Shown here piece by piece: positions 11,561 to 24,690 of a stretch of DNA of 64,000 nt. Source of the stretch: Terfezia claveryi (lineage: Eukaryota; Ascomycota; Pezizomycetes; Pezizales; Pezizaceae); contig WHUX01000067.1 in NCBI GenBank assembly GCA_015179025.1, positions 207,035 to 271,034 on the forward strand, written 5' to 3'. The first letter of the stretch is position 1, and each line of letters starts with the position of its first letter. The notes under the pieces were generated by a model. That model saw only the letters and a list, made by a program, of their open reading frames with translations, searched no databases and was not told where the DNA came from. The position numbers and the translations under genes were made by a program.

Positions 11561-13372
11561 ATGAGTTTTTTGCGGATACGGACAGCGGCAGCAAGAGCTA
11601 TAGCTCGCCCATTGCCTGGAGGAGCTTCACGACAGCTTCCCTGGAGATTGGGTTATTCCCTTTCCCAACAATGCAGATATCAGACGACTGGGGCGCACAG
11701 TGCCTCCACGACTAAGCTTAAGGCCCCAGAAAGGACACTCAAATTCACCACTGATTCGTATGTATCTAGGGCTAATTGCCTCTCTAGCTCTGGGTTCTCA
11801 ATTCCACCTACTAACAGTCATTCATTGCAGCTACCCCAACCTCAAACGCGATCCAAAATTCGCCCAGATCACAGAAGATGACATTGCCCACTTCAAATCC
11901 ATCCTTCCCCTCCCCTCGTCCATCCTCACCACCACCGGCGCCCACGCAAATGCCACCCCCGATGACCTCGAGCCCTTCAACACTGACTGGATGCGCAAAT
12001 ACCGCGGCCACACCACTCTAGTTCTCAAACCCCGTACCACCACCGAAGTCTCCCAAATCCTGTCCTACTGCAACTCCCGCTCACTGGCCATTGTCCCCCA
12101 GGGAGGCAACACCGGTCTCGTCGGTGGCTCAATCCCCGTCTTTGACGAAATTATCATCAGCATGAACAACTTCAACCAAATCCGCAGCTTTGACCCCGTT
12201 TCCGGGATCCTCGTCTGTGACGCTGGAGTCGTTCTCGAAGTTGCAGACCAGTACCTTCGGGAGCAGGGGCACATCTTCCCCCTTGACCTCGGAGCCAAGG
12301 GGTCTTGTCATGTTGGAGGAAATGTAGCCACCAATGCTGGAGGCCTCCGTCTCCTCCGGTACGGCTCCCTCCATGGGACTGTCCTCGGTGTCGAAGCCGT
12401 CCTTCCAGACGGCCGCATCGTTAATGACCTCAGCACCCTCCGAAAGAACAACACCGGCTACGACCTAAAGCAGCTCTTCATTGGCTCCGAAGGCACAATC
12501 GGCCTCATCACCGCCATCTCCATTCAGTGTCCACAAAAACCCACCGCCCAGAACGTTGTTTTCTTCGGCCTCCAATCCTTCGACCACGTCCGTCAGGCAT
12601 TCGTCAAGACTAAACAACAACTCTCTGAAATCCTCTCTGCGTTCGAGCTCATGGATGGGAATTCCCAGGACCTAGTAGCAAAAGTAACCGGGAAGAAACA
12701 CCCCCTAGAGAGTAAATGCCCCTTCTACGTACTCATCGAGACCTCGGGCTCCAACAACGACCACGACGCAGCCAAGCTTGATGCGCTCCTTGAAGACCTA
12801 ATGACCTCAGAAATTATCTCCGATGGAACCAAAGCCAGCAACGACACAGAGTTTAAAGGCCTTTGGAGTTGGAGAGAGGGAGTCCCAGAATGTCTCGGCC
12901 ACTGGGGAGGAGTATATAAATACGATGTCTCAATCCCCCTCACTGAATTCTACGATCTAGTAACTGCCACAAGGAAGCGCTGTATAGAAACTGGAATCCT
13001 GGGAGATGGGCCAGAGCACCTAGTAGTGGATGTTGTTGGGTATGGACACGTGGGGGATAGCAATCTACATCTAAATGTGCCCGTGAGGGCATATGATAAG
13101 AAAGTTGAGCAGGTGCTAGAGCCATTTATATACGAGTGGATACAAGAGAGGAGTGGTTCTATTAGCGCAGAACATGGTTTGGGATTGGCGAAGAAGGCAT
13201 ACGTGGGGTATTCAAGGGAACCGGCAATCTTAAAGTTGATGAGGGATATCAAGAAGCAATATGACCCGGTCAGTTACCCTGAATGAAGTCTTATGTCGCA
13301 GAGCATAAACTAACCAATGCCCGATAATTATAGAATGGGATCATGAACCCATATAAATACGTCGAGGAATAA
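11561..13372 (+). CDS. D2HGDH: Mitochondrial D-2-hydroxyglutarate dehydrogenase (FAD-linked)
   Basis: Three exons: 11561-11757, 11831-13268 and 13334-13372, giving 557 residues. The enzyme oxidises D-2-hydroxyglutarate (yeast Dld2/Dld3 also use D-lactate) using FAD. The first 45 or so residues are rich in Arg, Ala and Ser and lack acids (MSFLRIRTAAARAIARPL), a mitochondrial targeting peptide. The FAD-binding PCMH domain carries PQGGNTGLVGGSIPVFDEI, LDLGAKGSCHVGGNVATNAGG and GSLHGTVLG. The FAD-oxidase C-terminal domain carries YVLIETSGSNNDHD, the metal-binding GYGHVGDSNLHLNV and SAEHGLGLAKK. The last exon supplies NGIMNPYKYVEE; without it the protein would end abnormally. Close match to human D2HGDH throughout, no damage seen. 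Confidence 0.95.
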
Positions 13373-13848
13373 GTAAAAATTTAGATATCTCCAATGCTAC
13401 AGAGTACGTCTCAGGGGTACCTCGAATTCACAATGAAAAGAATGCCGATTCATACTACAGTATTAATTAGTAGTACTATCGTCTTTATATGTACGGTGTA
13501 AACTATTAATCTTAGAAAAAGAAAAATTCATTTCCACACCATCTAACTTTCCATATAGTTTCTCCCATGAATTAACCCCTGTGGTCAAGACACGAATGCA
13601 CCCAAACGTTATTACTCCTTTATCCAGTAGCAGCTTGCAACAGTGATAAGAATACATTACCATCCTGGTGGTATCACTCTCAAATTCATGACATACACCA
13701 ACAAATCCATGCAAGAAACAAGAAACATTATGTCGAAATGAAAATAAAAAAAGAACATTAGAACTAGTAAGGTAGCTACAGGTTGGATATGGGAATGAAA
13801 ATTATAAATTAATTGCATTATGTCCTCAGCCAGTGCAATGACCACCAC
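13373..13848. other. 3'-3' gap between dehydrogenase and phosphatase genes
   Basis: A+T-rich, no gene recognised. Minus-strand frames at 13463-13714 and 13657-13848 lack similarity to anything I know and are probably chance or 3' UTR. Confidence 0.55.
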
Positions 13849-16800
13849 CTACTGCAACGCCTTGACCGCAGCGGGTAGGCTTTTCTGCGATAGAAGTCTC
13901 GCTGCTTCTTCTCTCTGATAACCACAGACACTTATTAGGAAGTCAACCCTTCATATAAATATCAGCAAACAATTCTATAATAGCAGTTATCTGGTGGGGC
14001 ATATACTTCGCTTCATAGATCATCTCTCGCTTCACCTGCCTATACTCTTCGACACACCGTTCCCACACTTGTGCCTTCCGCGCCTTGCTCACAGTCTTTA
14101 ACTTGATCAAGAATGTACCACTAAGTGGCCGGTGGTCCGACGCATGAACTTCATGCCGTCGATACTCCAACTGCTTGATTCGCCCAATGCCCCTAAACAG
14201 TAACCTATCACACCAAGCAGGAGATCGCTTCTTCTCACTGGTATCATAGGTATCCGTGCCTACATCGTATTTATAAGTAGGGGGAAAGCGAATCGGCATC
14301 TCGTGGAACACCCGCAACCGAAACCCAGGATTCCGCTTCCGCTCGACTAGGAGCTGATCTCGTTCCAGAAGAGCATCAATTTGGTTGTGCTGCACCTTGT
14401 GAATGATGGAGTCTCTATGACCGTCTATACGGTAGTTAAGGTCCCCGTTTAGAATGCAAATTTCATGATCGAGAATCATAGAACCGTCCCCACCGCCTAC
14501 AAACATGTCAGACCTTGCCGCTCGGTCTGTTTCAACTGGCAGACTATTGGATTCAAGAATGGCGGCAATATCATTATTACGGGAAATGGTGTGTGATTGT
14601 CCGGCAGCTAAATGGCAATTGATGAAACATAACGAGCTGTCATCGAGGAGAAACCGTATTATGAGACCCCCCTGTGTGAAACACGTAAGTATTTGGCGAA
14701 AAGCATTCTATACTGGGTAAAAGTACCTTATTTCCGTGCAGCCCTCCTAAGCCACGCTTCACAGTGGACGCAGCGAGATTCCGTATATTGGTTCTCTCTG
14801 ACTGTTTTATAAAGATGCAAGTGAAAAGTCCAACTAAATTGGCTGAATGCAGTAACATATATGGCTCGCCTCGGGGCATGTAGGTCTCTATTGACTTCGT
14901 GAGTTGCTTTTGCCACAGCCGGTATTGATGGCTCATTCGCTCCTGGGTAGCCTGTGCCCTTTTTTTCTTTCCACCTTTCAACAATGACTTCGCAGTGAGC
15001 TTTTTATCCTCAAGGTCAACCAGTTCCTGGAATCCAAAGATGATAATTTCCGGAGAGTCGATGCTTGAAAGAACATTCTCTAGGAATGATGCATCATCAG
15101 TTCTAGTAAGTAAATCTTGCGGCTTGGATGCGCCCGCATTCCAAGTACACACGAGTGCCTTGATCTCTCGGAAATGACAAAACTCAGCGTCGTGCTTCAC
15201 CATCTTGGCCTCAAGCCAGTCCTCTTCTAACATACCGTCCCATACCTTTATTATGTTGTCCGTGCCCACGGATATTACCTGTAGCCTATCAACCTTCCAT
15301 ATGCTGGTTCTATCCCCTATCACTTCTGCAACTGGGGTATCGTGGGCCTGCCAGTCCTTGATAGCACGCCATGGTTTCGTTCGCACATCATATACGTACA
15401 CCATTCCAGTCTTGAAGCCTGTCCATAAGTAGTCCCCAACCCCGCACATCGAGTTGATCTTATACAAACTGACGTTCACGACATCGACGCATTGCAGTGT
15501 ACTTCGGGAATATATCGACACTTTTCCATCACTGTGGCCGAAAAAAACCTTGTCAGGCTCGCTATTAACTAATGTAGCACAAGTAATATCCCCCGTGGCT
15601 TTCGATGGAGCCAGTGGCCTGCTGAGAACATCCGACCTACCATCTTGGGTCGGAGAGTAGACATGAACGCTTTTTCCGGCGCCGATCCAGAGTTGTGAGC
15701 CCACAACTAAGGAATAGGTGTGTTTGTTGTTAACTCGGAAAGTGGTGGGAGAGTTTCGAAGATTGGGAATACCGTCAGGGCCTGGTGCCCATACTTGAAG
15801 CTTTCCGCCTTCATCTAGTGTCCACAACTCATATCCACAGCGGTGAATCCTGACAATCTCTTTTTTGGTGTGAGCACTTGCTCGGCTTTCTATCACCCTC
15901 TGTGTAGCTATATCCACCTCCAGTAACTCCCCATTACTTGTCCCAAGCCATAGGACTGTCCCTTCATCTAGAACATCCACAGAAGGCTTAAAGGCTACTG
16001 CAGTTATTTTCGTCGTCTCTCCATGACTCAAGCTCATAATACATTCACCTGTACTAACATTCCAGACCCTTGTGGAGCCAGAAACTGTGCAAACATACTG
16101 CCCACTGACAGCAAATAGTCGGACATCAGTCTTACAGTGAATTTCATGTGGCCCACTTCGAAAAATTGGTCTTCGGCGATTTGCTTGTGACACATCAGGG
16201 TACTCGCTTAGTCTATCCTGGTCCTGTTCGGGTTCATCCGAATCGTCCGCATATAATACCTCCGGTGTATTCAGATCGTAGGCAGTAGTAATAGGCTCAA
16301 TTGCAAGTGATACTTTATGGCGATTCTGCTGCAACGATGGACTGGAAATCTTCATGTTATGAGATCGCTGTGGAGGTGGCATGAAGCCAACATGTGGTGT
16401 ATTCTCAAATGCAACAGGAGTTGGTGTAATCGTGCCTCGCGGTGGAGAAGCACTTCGCCCACGAAGACTATTCTTCCGAACATGTAGTGAGAACAATCCA
16501 CCTTTAGGCCGGGGTGGCAGCGTTGGCCTAAGCTCAGAACTGTCGATGGACGCCCTGGTCACGATAGGAATGCTAGATTCTGCTCGAGATGCCTCAAATC
16601 GTGAAAGCCCAGATGATGTAGCTATTGAAGACCTTGCTGCCTTAGGTGGAAGGGGTGGCGGTGGAGGTGGTGGAGGTGGGGGCGGCGGCTTAGCAGTCAT
16701 GACAGTAGAAGTTACAATCGAGCCACGTTTAGCAGCATTCCGCTTCGCAAAGAACTGAGGCAATTCGTCTGCGCTGCCATGACTCTTCTCCGGGCTAGAT

Positions 16801-17835
16801 GGTGGTGTACTAAAAGGTGAAACTTTTTCATCCGGGGCCGGATTTACTCCCAGGCTATCTGTCTTCTTCACGGGTACTGGTGGTTGCTTTTTCCCACTGG
16901 TACGATACTTTTCTGGCCTTGTCGGCACAGGCGGAGGGACTGATGGTAACTCTGACGACCGCAAAGTGTTTTGTTCGGAGCAGTATTCCTGTAGCATTGG
17001 CATTGCTGGACTGACTGGAGCACTGCGAGCAGTTGGTGCGTGTATGTTTGGCTCACTCACTAGTTCTGTATTTTCGGAGGGGTGTGAATTCACGATTGAT
17101 ATAGCCTGCCTAGAGGGCCGAGTAGACGTCGGTATTGGTAGGGGATTTCTGGAACTAGAATCCCGCGTTGGAGATGTAGGTCTACTAGTTCTGGAAGGAG
17201 GCACTGGGGGCGGCGTTTTTGATTTCGTAATCCCAGTGTGATGGGTTGTTATAGGCGGCGCAGGTGAACTGGGAGAGTCGACCTTGAAAGCTGGAGTGAT
17301 TCGAGGAGCAACCATAGACTGCGGGCGCTGCCTTGGGGGGGGCGAGATGCTGGCGTATGTGGCACGAGGTGTGGTGTAGATGATTGGCTATCTTGTTCCC
17401 AGTTGTTCATCCTACTTCCAGAGTTGTAAGCTCTGTCCCGCCCTGTTAATTCATGTGTTGGCCGTTCATGACTTGGTTCCCGCGGTAATTCCAGAGAACC
17501 TCTTCCTCCAGGACGTCTCCGCGAGGATTCACCAAATGGATCTTGAACTTCTTGGTCTCGGGCATGATTCCCTCCTACTCCATGATGTTGCTGCTGTGGC
17601 TGAAGTTGTTTTGCTGACTGCCTTCCCTTTGAAACATCCCAGTCTGTTGAGGGCAGGGCTGGTGTTGAGGAGGGAGAAATCATCTGCTCGAACTGCGACC
17701 GCAGGGACGATACAGTTTTCTGTCGTCGATCAAGAGACCAAAATTAGCAGCCATAATGTGCCACACCCCCCGGCTCGAGGTGGATAGGAAGGGTTGAAGG
17801 AAGCTTGCCACTTGGGATTCTTCGTCCTCCGCCAT
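13849..17835 (-). CDS. Inositol polyphosphate 5-phosphatase with beta-propeller domain
   Basis: Preferred model, minus strand: 17835-17812, 17719-17579, 17387-14727, 14671-14007, 13912-13849; phases agree and give 1184 residues. The N-terminal third is low-complexity Ser/Pro-rich sequence with a 12-proline tract (codons near 16650-16690). Then a WD40-like propeller (about residues 470-770, e.g. VSGQYVCTVSGSTRVWNV). The C-terminal IPPc phosphatase domain has VCTWNAGASKP, FGFQELVDLEDK, GNKGGLIIRF across an intron, INCHLAAGQ, LNGDLNYRID, PAWCDRLLF and ASDHRPLSG, so the catalytic Asn/Glu/His/Asp set looks present. Such enzymes remove the 5-phosphate from PI(4,5)P2 or soluble inositol phosphates. 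The two 5'-most introns are less certain: an alternative without the 191-nt intron 17388-17578 would need a frameshift in the C8 tract at 17335-17342. The last intron is supported by EEAARLLSQKSLPAAVKALQ in frame. Confidence 0.85.
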
Positions 17836-18360
17836 GACTCCAACCAGACTAGCCATGACTGTCTGCCTGAGCAGTCGGACCGGTAATAAAGTCTCTCAGT
17901 TTATGGGACGTAGATTGTGTCGATAGGGTAAATTGCTGGTATGTGAGAACAAAACACCTAGAGCCCCCGAACCTCGAATACCTCCGGAGACTTTGGTATT
18001 CAAGGAAAGCTTGCAGTCGTGAGAGATGTCGGTGTGATGTCTTCATTCAGTGCTGATGCCGTTAGGGCCAAGAGGCCCTGTAAATCTAAGGAGGAGCAGT
18101 ACTATAGAGTTCTTGTTACGTTCCTCCAATAAAAAAAGAATATGGCTATGCAGGTACCTATGGAGCGTACCTACATGAAGATGGGCAGGGGCTTTCCATA
18201 CAGGCGATGATGGCTTTTGGACAGCCGAAGCTATGTAGTACTAATAGTATCCCGTTGCTACGATAAATGCAATACCGATTTTGGGCCCTTCACGTGTATT
18301 GTAGGCATAGCTTATGTTGCATAACAAATTGCACGTGATTTTGAACTGTAGCTTGGCAAC
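17836..18360. other. Upstream region of the phosphatase gene and edge of the repeat island
   Basis: Holds the promoter of the minus-strand phosphatase gene. No other gene seen. Base composition changes sharply from mixed to extremely A+T-rich at about 18360. Confidence 0.55.
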
Positions 18361-19193
18361 TGCAAGTAATATATATATGCCTTTGGTTTTTTATTATTTT
18401 TTCCAATCTCTATAGAATTTATTCTTTTCAATAATTCCTATATACTTGTCTATAATTTTTAGCTTTCTCAACTATACTATTACCTTAAAGTTAGTGTTTT
18501 TAGCTTTTATAACTATATATATAAGCTTAAGTTATTTTAATTTTAATATATTAGAATTATAAAAAAATTTTATAGTTAAGAAAAACTATTTAGACTCCTT
18601 AAAGAATTAAATAAAATTATCAAAATCAAATAAAATATATATTTTTATTGTTTATACTATTACTTTTTATTCTATATTACTCTATTACTATAACTTTTAT
18701 TTTCTAACTATTTTACTAATTTATAATTAATATTTTTAATTTATATAGCTATATTTATAGGCTTAAATTATAATAATATATTAGTACTAAATTTTAACTA
18801 GTACTTTTTTCTTTTCTACTTTTATTATAGTTAGTATTAAAGTAGATAAATAGGTAATAGTATAATATAAAGATAGTATAGGAACTAGTAGAGAATTTAC
18901 TAAGAGCTAAAGTTACAAAAGAATAAAGATAATAAGTAGATAAGTATAAGTACAGTATAAGTTATTTGATTAACTATCTAAAGAAGTGGGTAAATACTAG
19001 CCTTAAATATATGACTATAAAGTATAAATAAAATATATAATAATCTAATTTAAAGAGGAAGTAATAAAGAGAAATCTATAAGTAGAAAGGTTATATATAT
19101 ATAATATTCAAGTAAGATAATATAGAAAATAACAAATATAGATATATAAATATATAAGTATAATAATATAGAGTAAGCTATATATAAGATATG
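18361..19193. other. Extremely A+T-rich, RIP-like sequence
   Basis: Nearly all A and T with almost no CpA left, the pattern left by repeat-induced point mutation. It borders a recognisable mutated Ty3 element, so it is probably transposon sequence too decayed to name. Confidence 0.6.
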
Positions 19194-20811
19194 TATTATA
19201 GGCAAGCTGTAACTATGGAAATATTTTAGGGAGTAGATAGATAGTTGTAGAGTAGAGTATAATTGCAGCTATAACTTAGGTATATTATAGACTCAATAAG
19301 AGTAAAGTTATATGAGACTTAGAATACTACTTGTATCTTATTGTATTAACTATATAAAAGTAATGAGTTATATAGAAGTATAGATATGATAATGAGTAAT
19401 CAGATCAAGATAGTACTTCCTATAATAGCTCAGTAGTACTAATATTAGATAGTTGCCTAACTAGGAAGCCATTTCTTAATTAGGAATACTACAGTCTGAT
19501 ATACATTGATTAAGTAGCCTGAACTGCAATGTATTACAGTTAGGCTGATATACAGGAGCTGAACTTGAATATAACTAATAATGATATATAAATAATAAAA
19601 CATAAAAATATAATGGAAACATATTAAAGAGAGTACATGTATAAAATATAATATCAAAGGTTATACACTTCTATTACCCAATTCTTTTAATGCCATTCCT
19701 TAGATGCACTACTATATCTATATAGATAATCAAGCTAAGACAGTTAGCTATAGTAGGGTATTAGTTATCCTAGTAGAGGGTAGGTATCTAACTTGAGCCA
19801 TAATATTACTCCCTATTTCAAGGCAGTTGTTCTTAGCTAAATATAAGTCCTTCTAATTCTAGAGAAGACAAGTATTAGTAACAACTTAGGTAACTATAAT
19901 AGCTAGGTTCTAACCTTTTAGCTAGATACCTCTATCCTATTTAAGGGTACCATAAAACTAGTATGCCTATATATATATGCCATAGGCATTAAAAATAAAA
20001 CCTCTTACCAAAAAACCTACAGAGAAAAGGTGATGAGTAGAAGGGTAAAAGGTACTATGTCTTTATCTAGTATATATTTTGATATGAGTCCTAGCCTCAG
20101 ATATCCTTTTTATCTCATAGCTTATTAGAGAACTTTTCTTAATACTTCTTGAGCTCTTCTGAATAGTTATTTAACTTATTAAAGGTTTTTCATATATCTT
20201 CAAACTATATATATCTTTCCCAACATACCTTATACTTAACCACTTCTCTATTTCGGTAAGAGTCTACTATAGATTCAACTTTGAAGATATCTAGTTTATT
20301 TTTATCTATATTTTGTAGCTTATTTTTTTATTTAAATAGCTTAAGGAGGGTACTATGAATAATATTTTACTATTGTATGCCTTGTGGAACTTCGAGCCTA
20401 TATGTATATGAACCAATAGCTTCAATGACCTTGTAGGGTCCTATTCACTTGCTGGTAAGGGAATAGTTGTTCCTAGTTCTTATTTATAGGTTTTGGTAGT
20501 TAACCAATACTCAATTATCGATAGTAAACCTATTTGCCTTTTTGAGGTATATAGTATTTCTTTTGTGATTGATTTGCTTGAGAGTATCATAAATTTAGTT
20601 GTGTACAGTTATCATTCAGTCTAGCTATTCTTCTGTAGTAGGAGAGGAGAATTTGTAGTTATTTGAAAGGTGGATGATATGAGGGTTGAAGCTATATAAA
20701 CTTCAGTAAGAAGAGTATTTATGAGTAGAGTAGGTGGCAGTATTATAGGCAAACTCAGCTAAGAGTAGCCATCGTTTCTAATAGGCTTATCTATTGTAAC
20801 AGTAGATATAG
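19194..20811 (-). mobile_element. RIP-damaged Ty3-A copy: LTR and 3' pol fragment, inverted
   Basis: 19194-19805 is an LTR of the Ty3-A family (see 26605-27208) in reverse orientation and heavily mutated: the family's LTR start, TGTTAAGGCTCAGG, appears reversed as CTTGAGCCATAATA at the right edge. Next to it is the reversed polypurine tract (TTACTCCC). 19806-20811 matches, in reverse, the region between the Ty3-A chromodomain and integrase (for example the sequence around 20700-20800 mirrors 50780-50850). It stops at 20811, where a Ty3-B LTR begins. Confidence 0.75.
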
Positions 20812-21351
20812 TGTAATAGAGAATATTGTTTCATTACTTATATAATTAATTATATACTTTTGTATTTCCTATATTACTACTATATTATATAACTAAGCCT
20901 TTAAGTCAAAGGACTAGCCTTTTACTACTTCCTACTACTTTATAAGTATCCATACTATATGGAATTTACTATAAGAAATTTCATGGAACTTACTATATAA
21001 GCACACCTTTATTATGGCTGCATGACTATTATTTTAGGCCATGTGACTCATTACTATAGCTATATGACCTCCTTTGTACAATGCACCACTTTCTAATGTG
21101 CCATCTTTTATTGTATTTATTTTCTTAGTTATTAGATCTTAAAGAAGTATAAATAGGCTATTGGATTCCCTCTAGAATCTACAGAAAAACAGAATCAAGC
21201 ACAAAATAGAGCAAGCAAGCTTATATATCGATCAGATTAAGATTATATAGCTTAGATAGCATGAATTCATATAAGATAGATTACACTAGTTAATTACTAT
21301 TCTCTAGTGAAACATTCTATATAGTAATCTCCCTACCCTTCTGAGGTTCTA
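20812..21351 (+). mobile_element. Left part of a Ty3-B LTR split by transposon T2
   Basis: Begins TGTAATAGAG and follows the Ty3-B LTR (38044-38722) base by base with many C-to-T changes, up to GAGGTTCTA at 21351. The LTR resumes at 57051 with TACCTCAATAG. The two pieces share the dinucleotide TA (21350-21351 and 57051-57052), the target duplication of T2. The remaining 96 bp of the LTR are exactly accounted for at 57051-57146. Confidence 0.85.
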
Positions 21352-21600
21352 TATCAGCTAAAAAAATTCTCCATCATGACGCAGCAACTAGTTTTGTTCT
21401 ACTTGGTATACCACCAAATTCCTGCTGCCTCTCATGCACCCTGTTCATACTACAAAATTTCTGCTCCCACTCATGCACCCCATGCGCATCCTCAAAATAT
21501 ATGCTCTATACCTTGAACACTACCAAATTCCTACTGCCTCTCATATACCCTATATGTACCCTCAAACTTCAGCAGAAAAAATAAACAAATCTGTATCCGG
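21352..21600. repeat. Left terminus and subterminal repeats of T2
   Basis: After the terminal TATCAGCTAAAA, imperfect units containing ACCAAATTCCT(G/A)CTGCCTCTCAT and ACCCT/ACCCC recur at about 21410, 21465 and 21525 with a spacing of roughly 55 bp. Equivalent but GC-rich repeats sit at the ends of T1 and T3. Confidence 0.6.
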
Positions 21601-22102
21601 ACGCATCAACTACTTTTATACCATCCCACTGCTGTATTACAATTTTCTGCTTACCTCTATACGCCCCCACACATGCTCTCCTAATATTGGCCTGGTACCT
21701 GTTTTATATCCGACACTTCATGTTCTTTGTAGCTCTTCTCTCAACTGGTCACAAGTTTATTATTTCCTAATTATAAATCATATTCTATGTCTCTAAGTCT
21801 ATTCTATTATTTACCAACCAACTTTCCCTCGGCTCTACTAGTATCAAATGCGCAATCCCTTCTATTTGTGATATCTTAACTATAACCCCTTTCCTACTCA
21901 TCGGCAATCCAACGCGAACCATCCCTTCTGTGCCCTACACAGCATTCAACCCAATACATTGAAGCAGATTCACATGTACCAACCGGTGCACCATTCCTGC
22001 TATAGTTATTACTTTGAACAATGCATTGATTCGTCCTAGTATTCGACCATTCAGCATCCCTACTGGTGCCTCATCCAATGCATGCTGTCTCCTTACCCAT
22101 AT

Positions 22103-24690
22103 CTAATTGTATCTTTCCTTCCTGTGAAATTTTTCGGTGCATCTAGCATTGTGCAAAATGAACCCTTCTCCACTGAATTTTGGTACTGGAATTTGAAGCA
22201 CCCTATATGAATGAATTTCCTGAACTAATAGCTCGGTAGGGTCGGAATCCATGCTTCTAACTTCCTGCCTTAAAAACACTTGCGTTGTCAGTACCAGATC
22301 TGGCAAGCCAGTTACACGCTCCAGATCCTCGAGGCTGGATATTAATCCCAACTCAATTTTCCCCTACAACTTTAAGTAGACCTGTTTTCCGACACCTAGT
22401 GTTACATCTCCGTTTTGCCTAACCTGGTTCCATAGATTAAGTGTCAAGTCCTTCATAGCAAAAGTATGATCCCTCGTGTAGGTAGTAACTATCTGTGGTA
22501 TTGCATTAACCCTATTATTTCAATGGTAAGCATCCTTAAGGCCTTTATGCATAGCTTCACTGATATTCGTGGAATATTGAGCTAGAGCCCCAAACTTCGG
22601 AATCTGTTCGGCATAATGGGAGATTAAATGGATTTTTGGGAAATTGAAGTATGCCCCTTCTTGTAAAATCTGATTCACCAATTCCCGATGGTACAAGGTA
22701 TTTTCTTGATGCATCCTAATCTTTTCCAATGCCCTGAGGTCTTCAACCAATGATCCCGCTTGTTCTTTCAACAAATCCTTATGTGCTTCTGCAGCAGCCT
22801 TTCTTATTTTCTTATCAGGACGGAACCTAGAAAACACAGCTTTAGTTTCATGAAACACATGCAAATATTCTTGTAAATAAGAAACTGTCTTATCCATATG
22901 ACTAGGATACTGAGTCATAAGATAAAAGTCAGTGATGCTACGTACGCAGCGAATTGCTTGGTTGAACTCCTGTACCTGACCTCCGGTGGGCCGTGGTTGG
23001 TTGGCCTTCTGATGCAATGCTGCGGTAAATGTTCCAAGAATGACTTTACCAAAGTTCTGCATTTCCTTTCCCGACCATTGTGAAACAACTCGGTATCTCT
23101 TGGTCGGAACTGAAAATCCGGAGTAGAGAGGCAACCGATACCAGACATAGTCAAATGCATTAATCCGCTCATAGTATTCTAGAAAACCTTGAATCCAATC
23201 CATTAAATGATTTAACACTCCTAGGAGGATATTGTGCAAAACATCTGCTCAAATGAGCTTAGGCGGATTTATATTTGGGACTGACCACAAGGCATTTTTG
23301 ATGTTTTTAACGCCGTTTGCTTTCAAACTGACAGCGTCGGAATCATTGTACCCTGTGGTATAATTTTGATGTAAGTGAGCTGGATAACCACTTCCTGAAT
23401 ACTCACCAAGCTTCTTGGTCGGAATTGTGCAAGAAGGGTAGCAGTTGTTTGCAATACCATAGATTGTAGTATTTTCCATATAGTCAGCGAGCCAACAAAA
23501 GAGCTTAGGAAAGCATAAGTGTACATTCTCATCAGCACAAACCATGTTGTAGCCTTTCTGACATCTCACGTCAGATAGCTGTTTTAGCAAATGCGCCAAA
23601 ACATTATATTTGATTTGCAATGCCTGAATTTCCTGCGTTTCTACTGAATACCCAGGTATTTTGTTGATTTATTTCGGGCCAATCGGTAGTAGTGCAATTG
23701 GTATCCAGGCATGCATCGTATGTGTATTGCATATGGAGCTTCCGATATTGCCTATACTCATATAAACAGGCCATAACTTTTTGTCTCCAGAGAAATTCGT
23801 TAGGTGAGTTTCATCTGATGCTAGTAAAATCGAAACAAGTGTTCTGCCTTCAGGTAGCAAAGCCTATCCGTTTCAGTTAGTTGGATATACAACGTAGTAT
23901 ACACAAATTGCTCACCTAAGTGTCTTCCCACCACTGTGTAGTATGGATCTCACTATATACCCTGTTCCCTTCATTGTCGTATTCTTGCCACGGGCCCTAG
24001 GCCATCTCGCTGGCATAAACCTTTTGGCATAGAAGGTACTTCACTGCTGCAATAATATTCCGATAATAAAAGGCCACCCCTTGAGTAATGGGTAGTTCAC
24101 TGTTCCTGAGTACCAGGAAGGTTCATTTGCTGCTACGTCAATAAGCTTATACATTGTATATGCTGACCGAAATTGAATCTCGTGTGTTGGATTGAGGCCT
24201 TTTAAGAGGTTATCCTTGAAAAACTGGTCGATCTTTGACTGTGAGGTCTTTGTAGAATTGAAGAAGTATGCCAGTCGATAATCAATTGAGGTGCGGAATG
24301 GAGCAAACAAATTGAAGTTTCGGTCTTCCTCCAGAAATACATGTGGACATATTGGGTTGCCTGCACGTGGATAGGTGATTGCATCAATATGCTAACTTCC
24401 TTTATTGGATTTTGGTTCAATACAAAAAGTTCGAGCCTCCCTATCAGATCCCTCGCTATGGCATAAATCAGAGTAGTAATCAATATCAGCAGATATAATA
24501 TCTGTAAAATTGACTTCATCTATATCATAATCTAAATTAGTAGTATCTCTGGTATTGGAGAACCAATGCTTTCGAGACGGTGGCAGTGGCCCATTAAGAT
24601 CCTTCACATTTTTTTCGGGATGAACCTTCTCTAAATGATTTGTATATGCTCCAGCTGAAGTATAGAATCATGAGCACCATTGGCATAGGG
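22103..24690 (-). pseudogene. CMC/Plavaka-like transposase of T2, damaged
   Basis: Read on the minus strand. The N-terminus near 24690 has a C2H2 finger (CQWC ... YTNHLEKVH). Then come a middle part (24310-24041), LTNFSGDKKLWPVYMSIGNI (about 23800), MVCADENVHLCFPKLFCWLADYMENT (about 23540-23450), and the long block 23239-22520 with MHNILLGVLNHLMDWIQGFL, RCVRSITDFYLMTQYPSHM and FPKIHLISHYAEQIPKFGAL. The C-terminal piece is 22351-22103. The same blocks in the same order occur in T1. This is the pattern of Plavaka transposases (CACTA/CMC superfamily) known mainly from fungi. Stops (for example in CQWCS-stop and after IGPK) and frame changes show it is not functional. I could not assign the DDE residues with certainty. 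Confidence 0.75.

Noticed and set aside
11700..13286. Dehydrogenase starting at 11700 and ending at 13286
   Set aside because: That frame reads through intron 1 and the last intron. The spliced form gives a targeting peptide and the conserved N-P-Y C-terminus.
21372..21376. CATCA at 21372 as the T2 left end
   Set aside because: The end at 21352 (TATCAGCTAAAA) keeps the LTR and the TA duplication exact and matches the T1 end better; 21372 would leave 20 unexplained bases.
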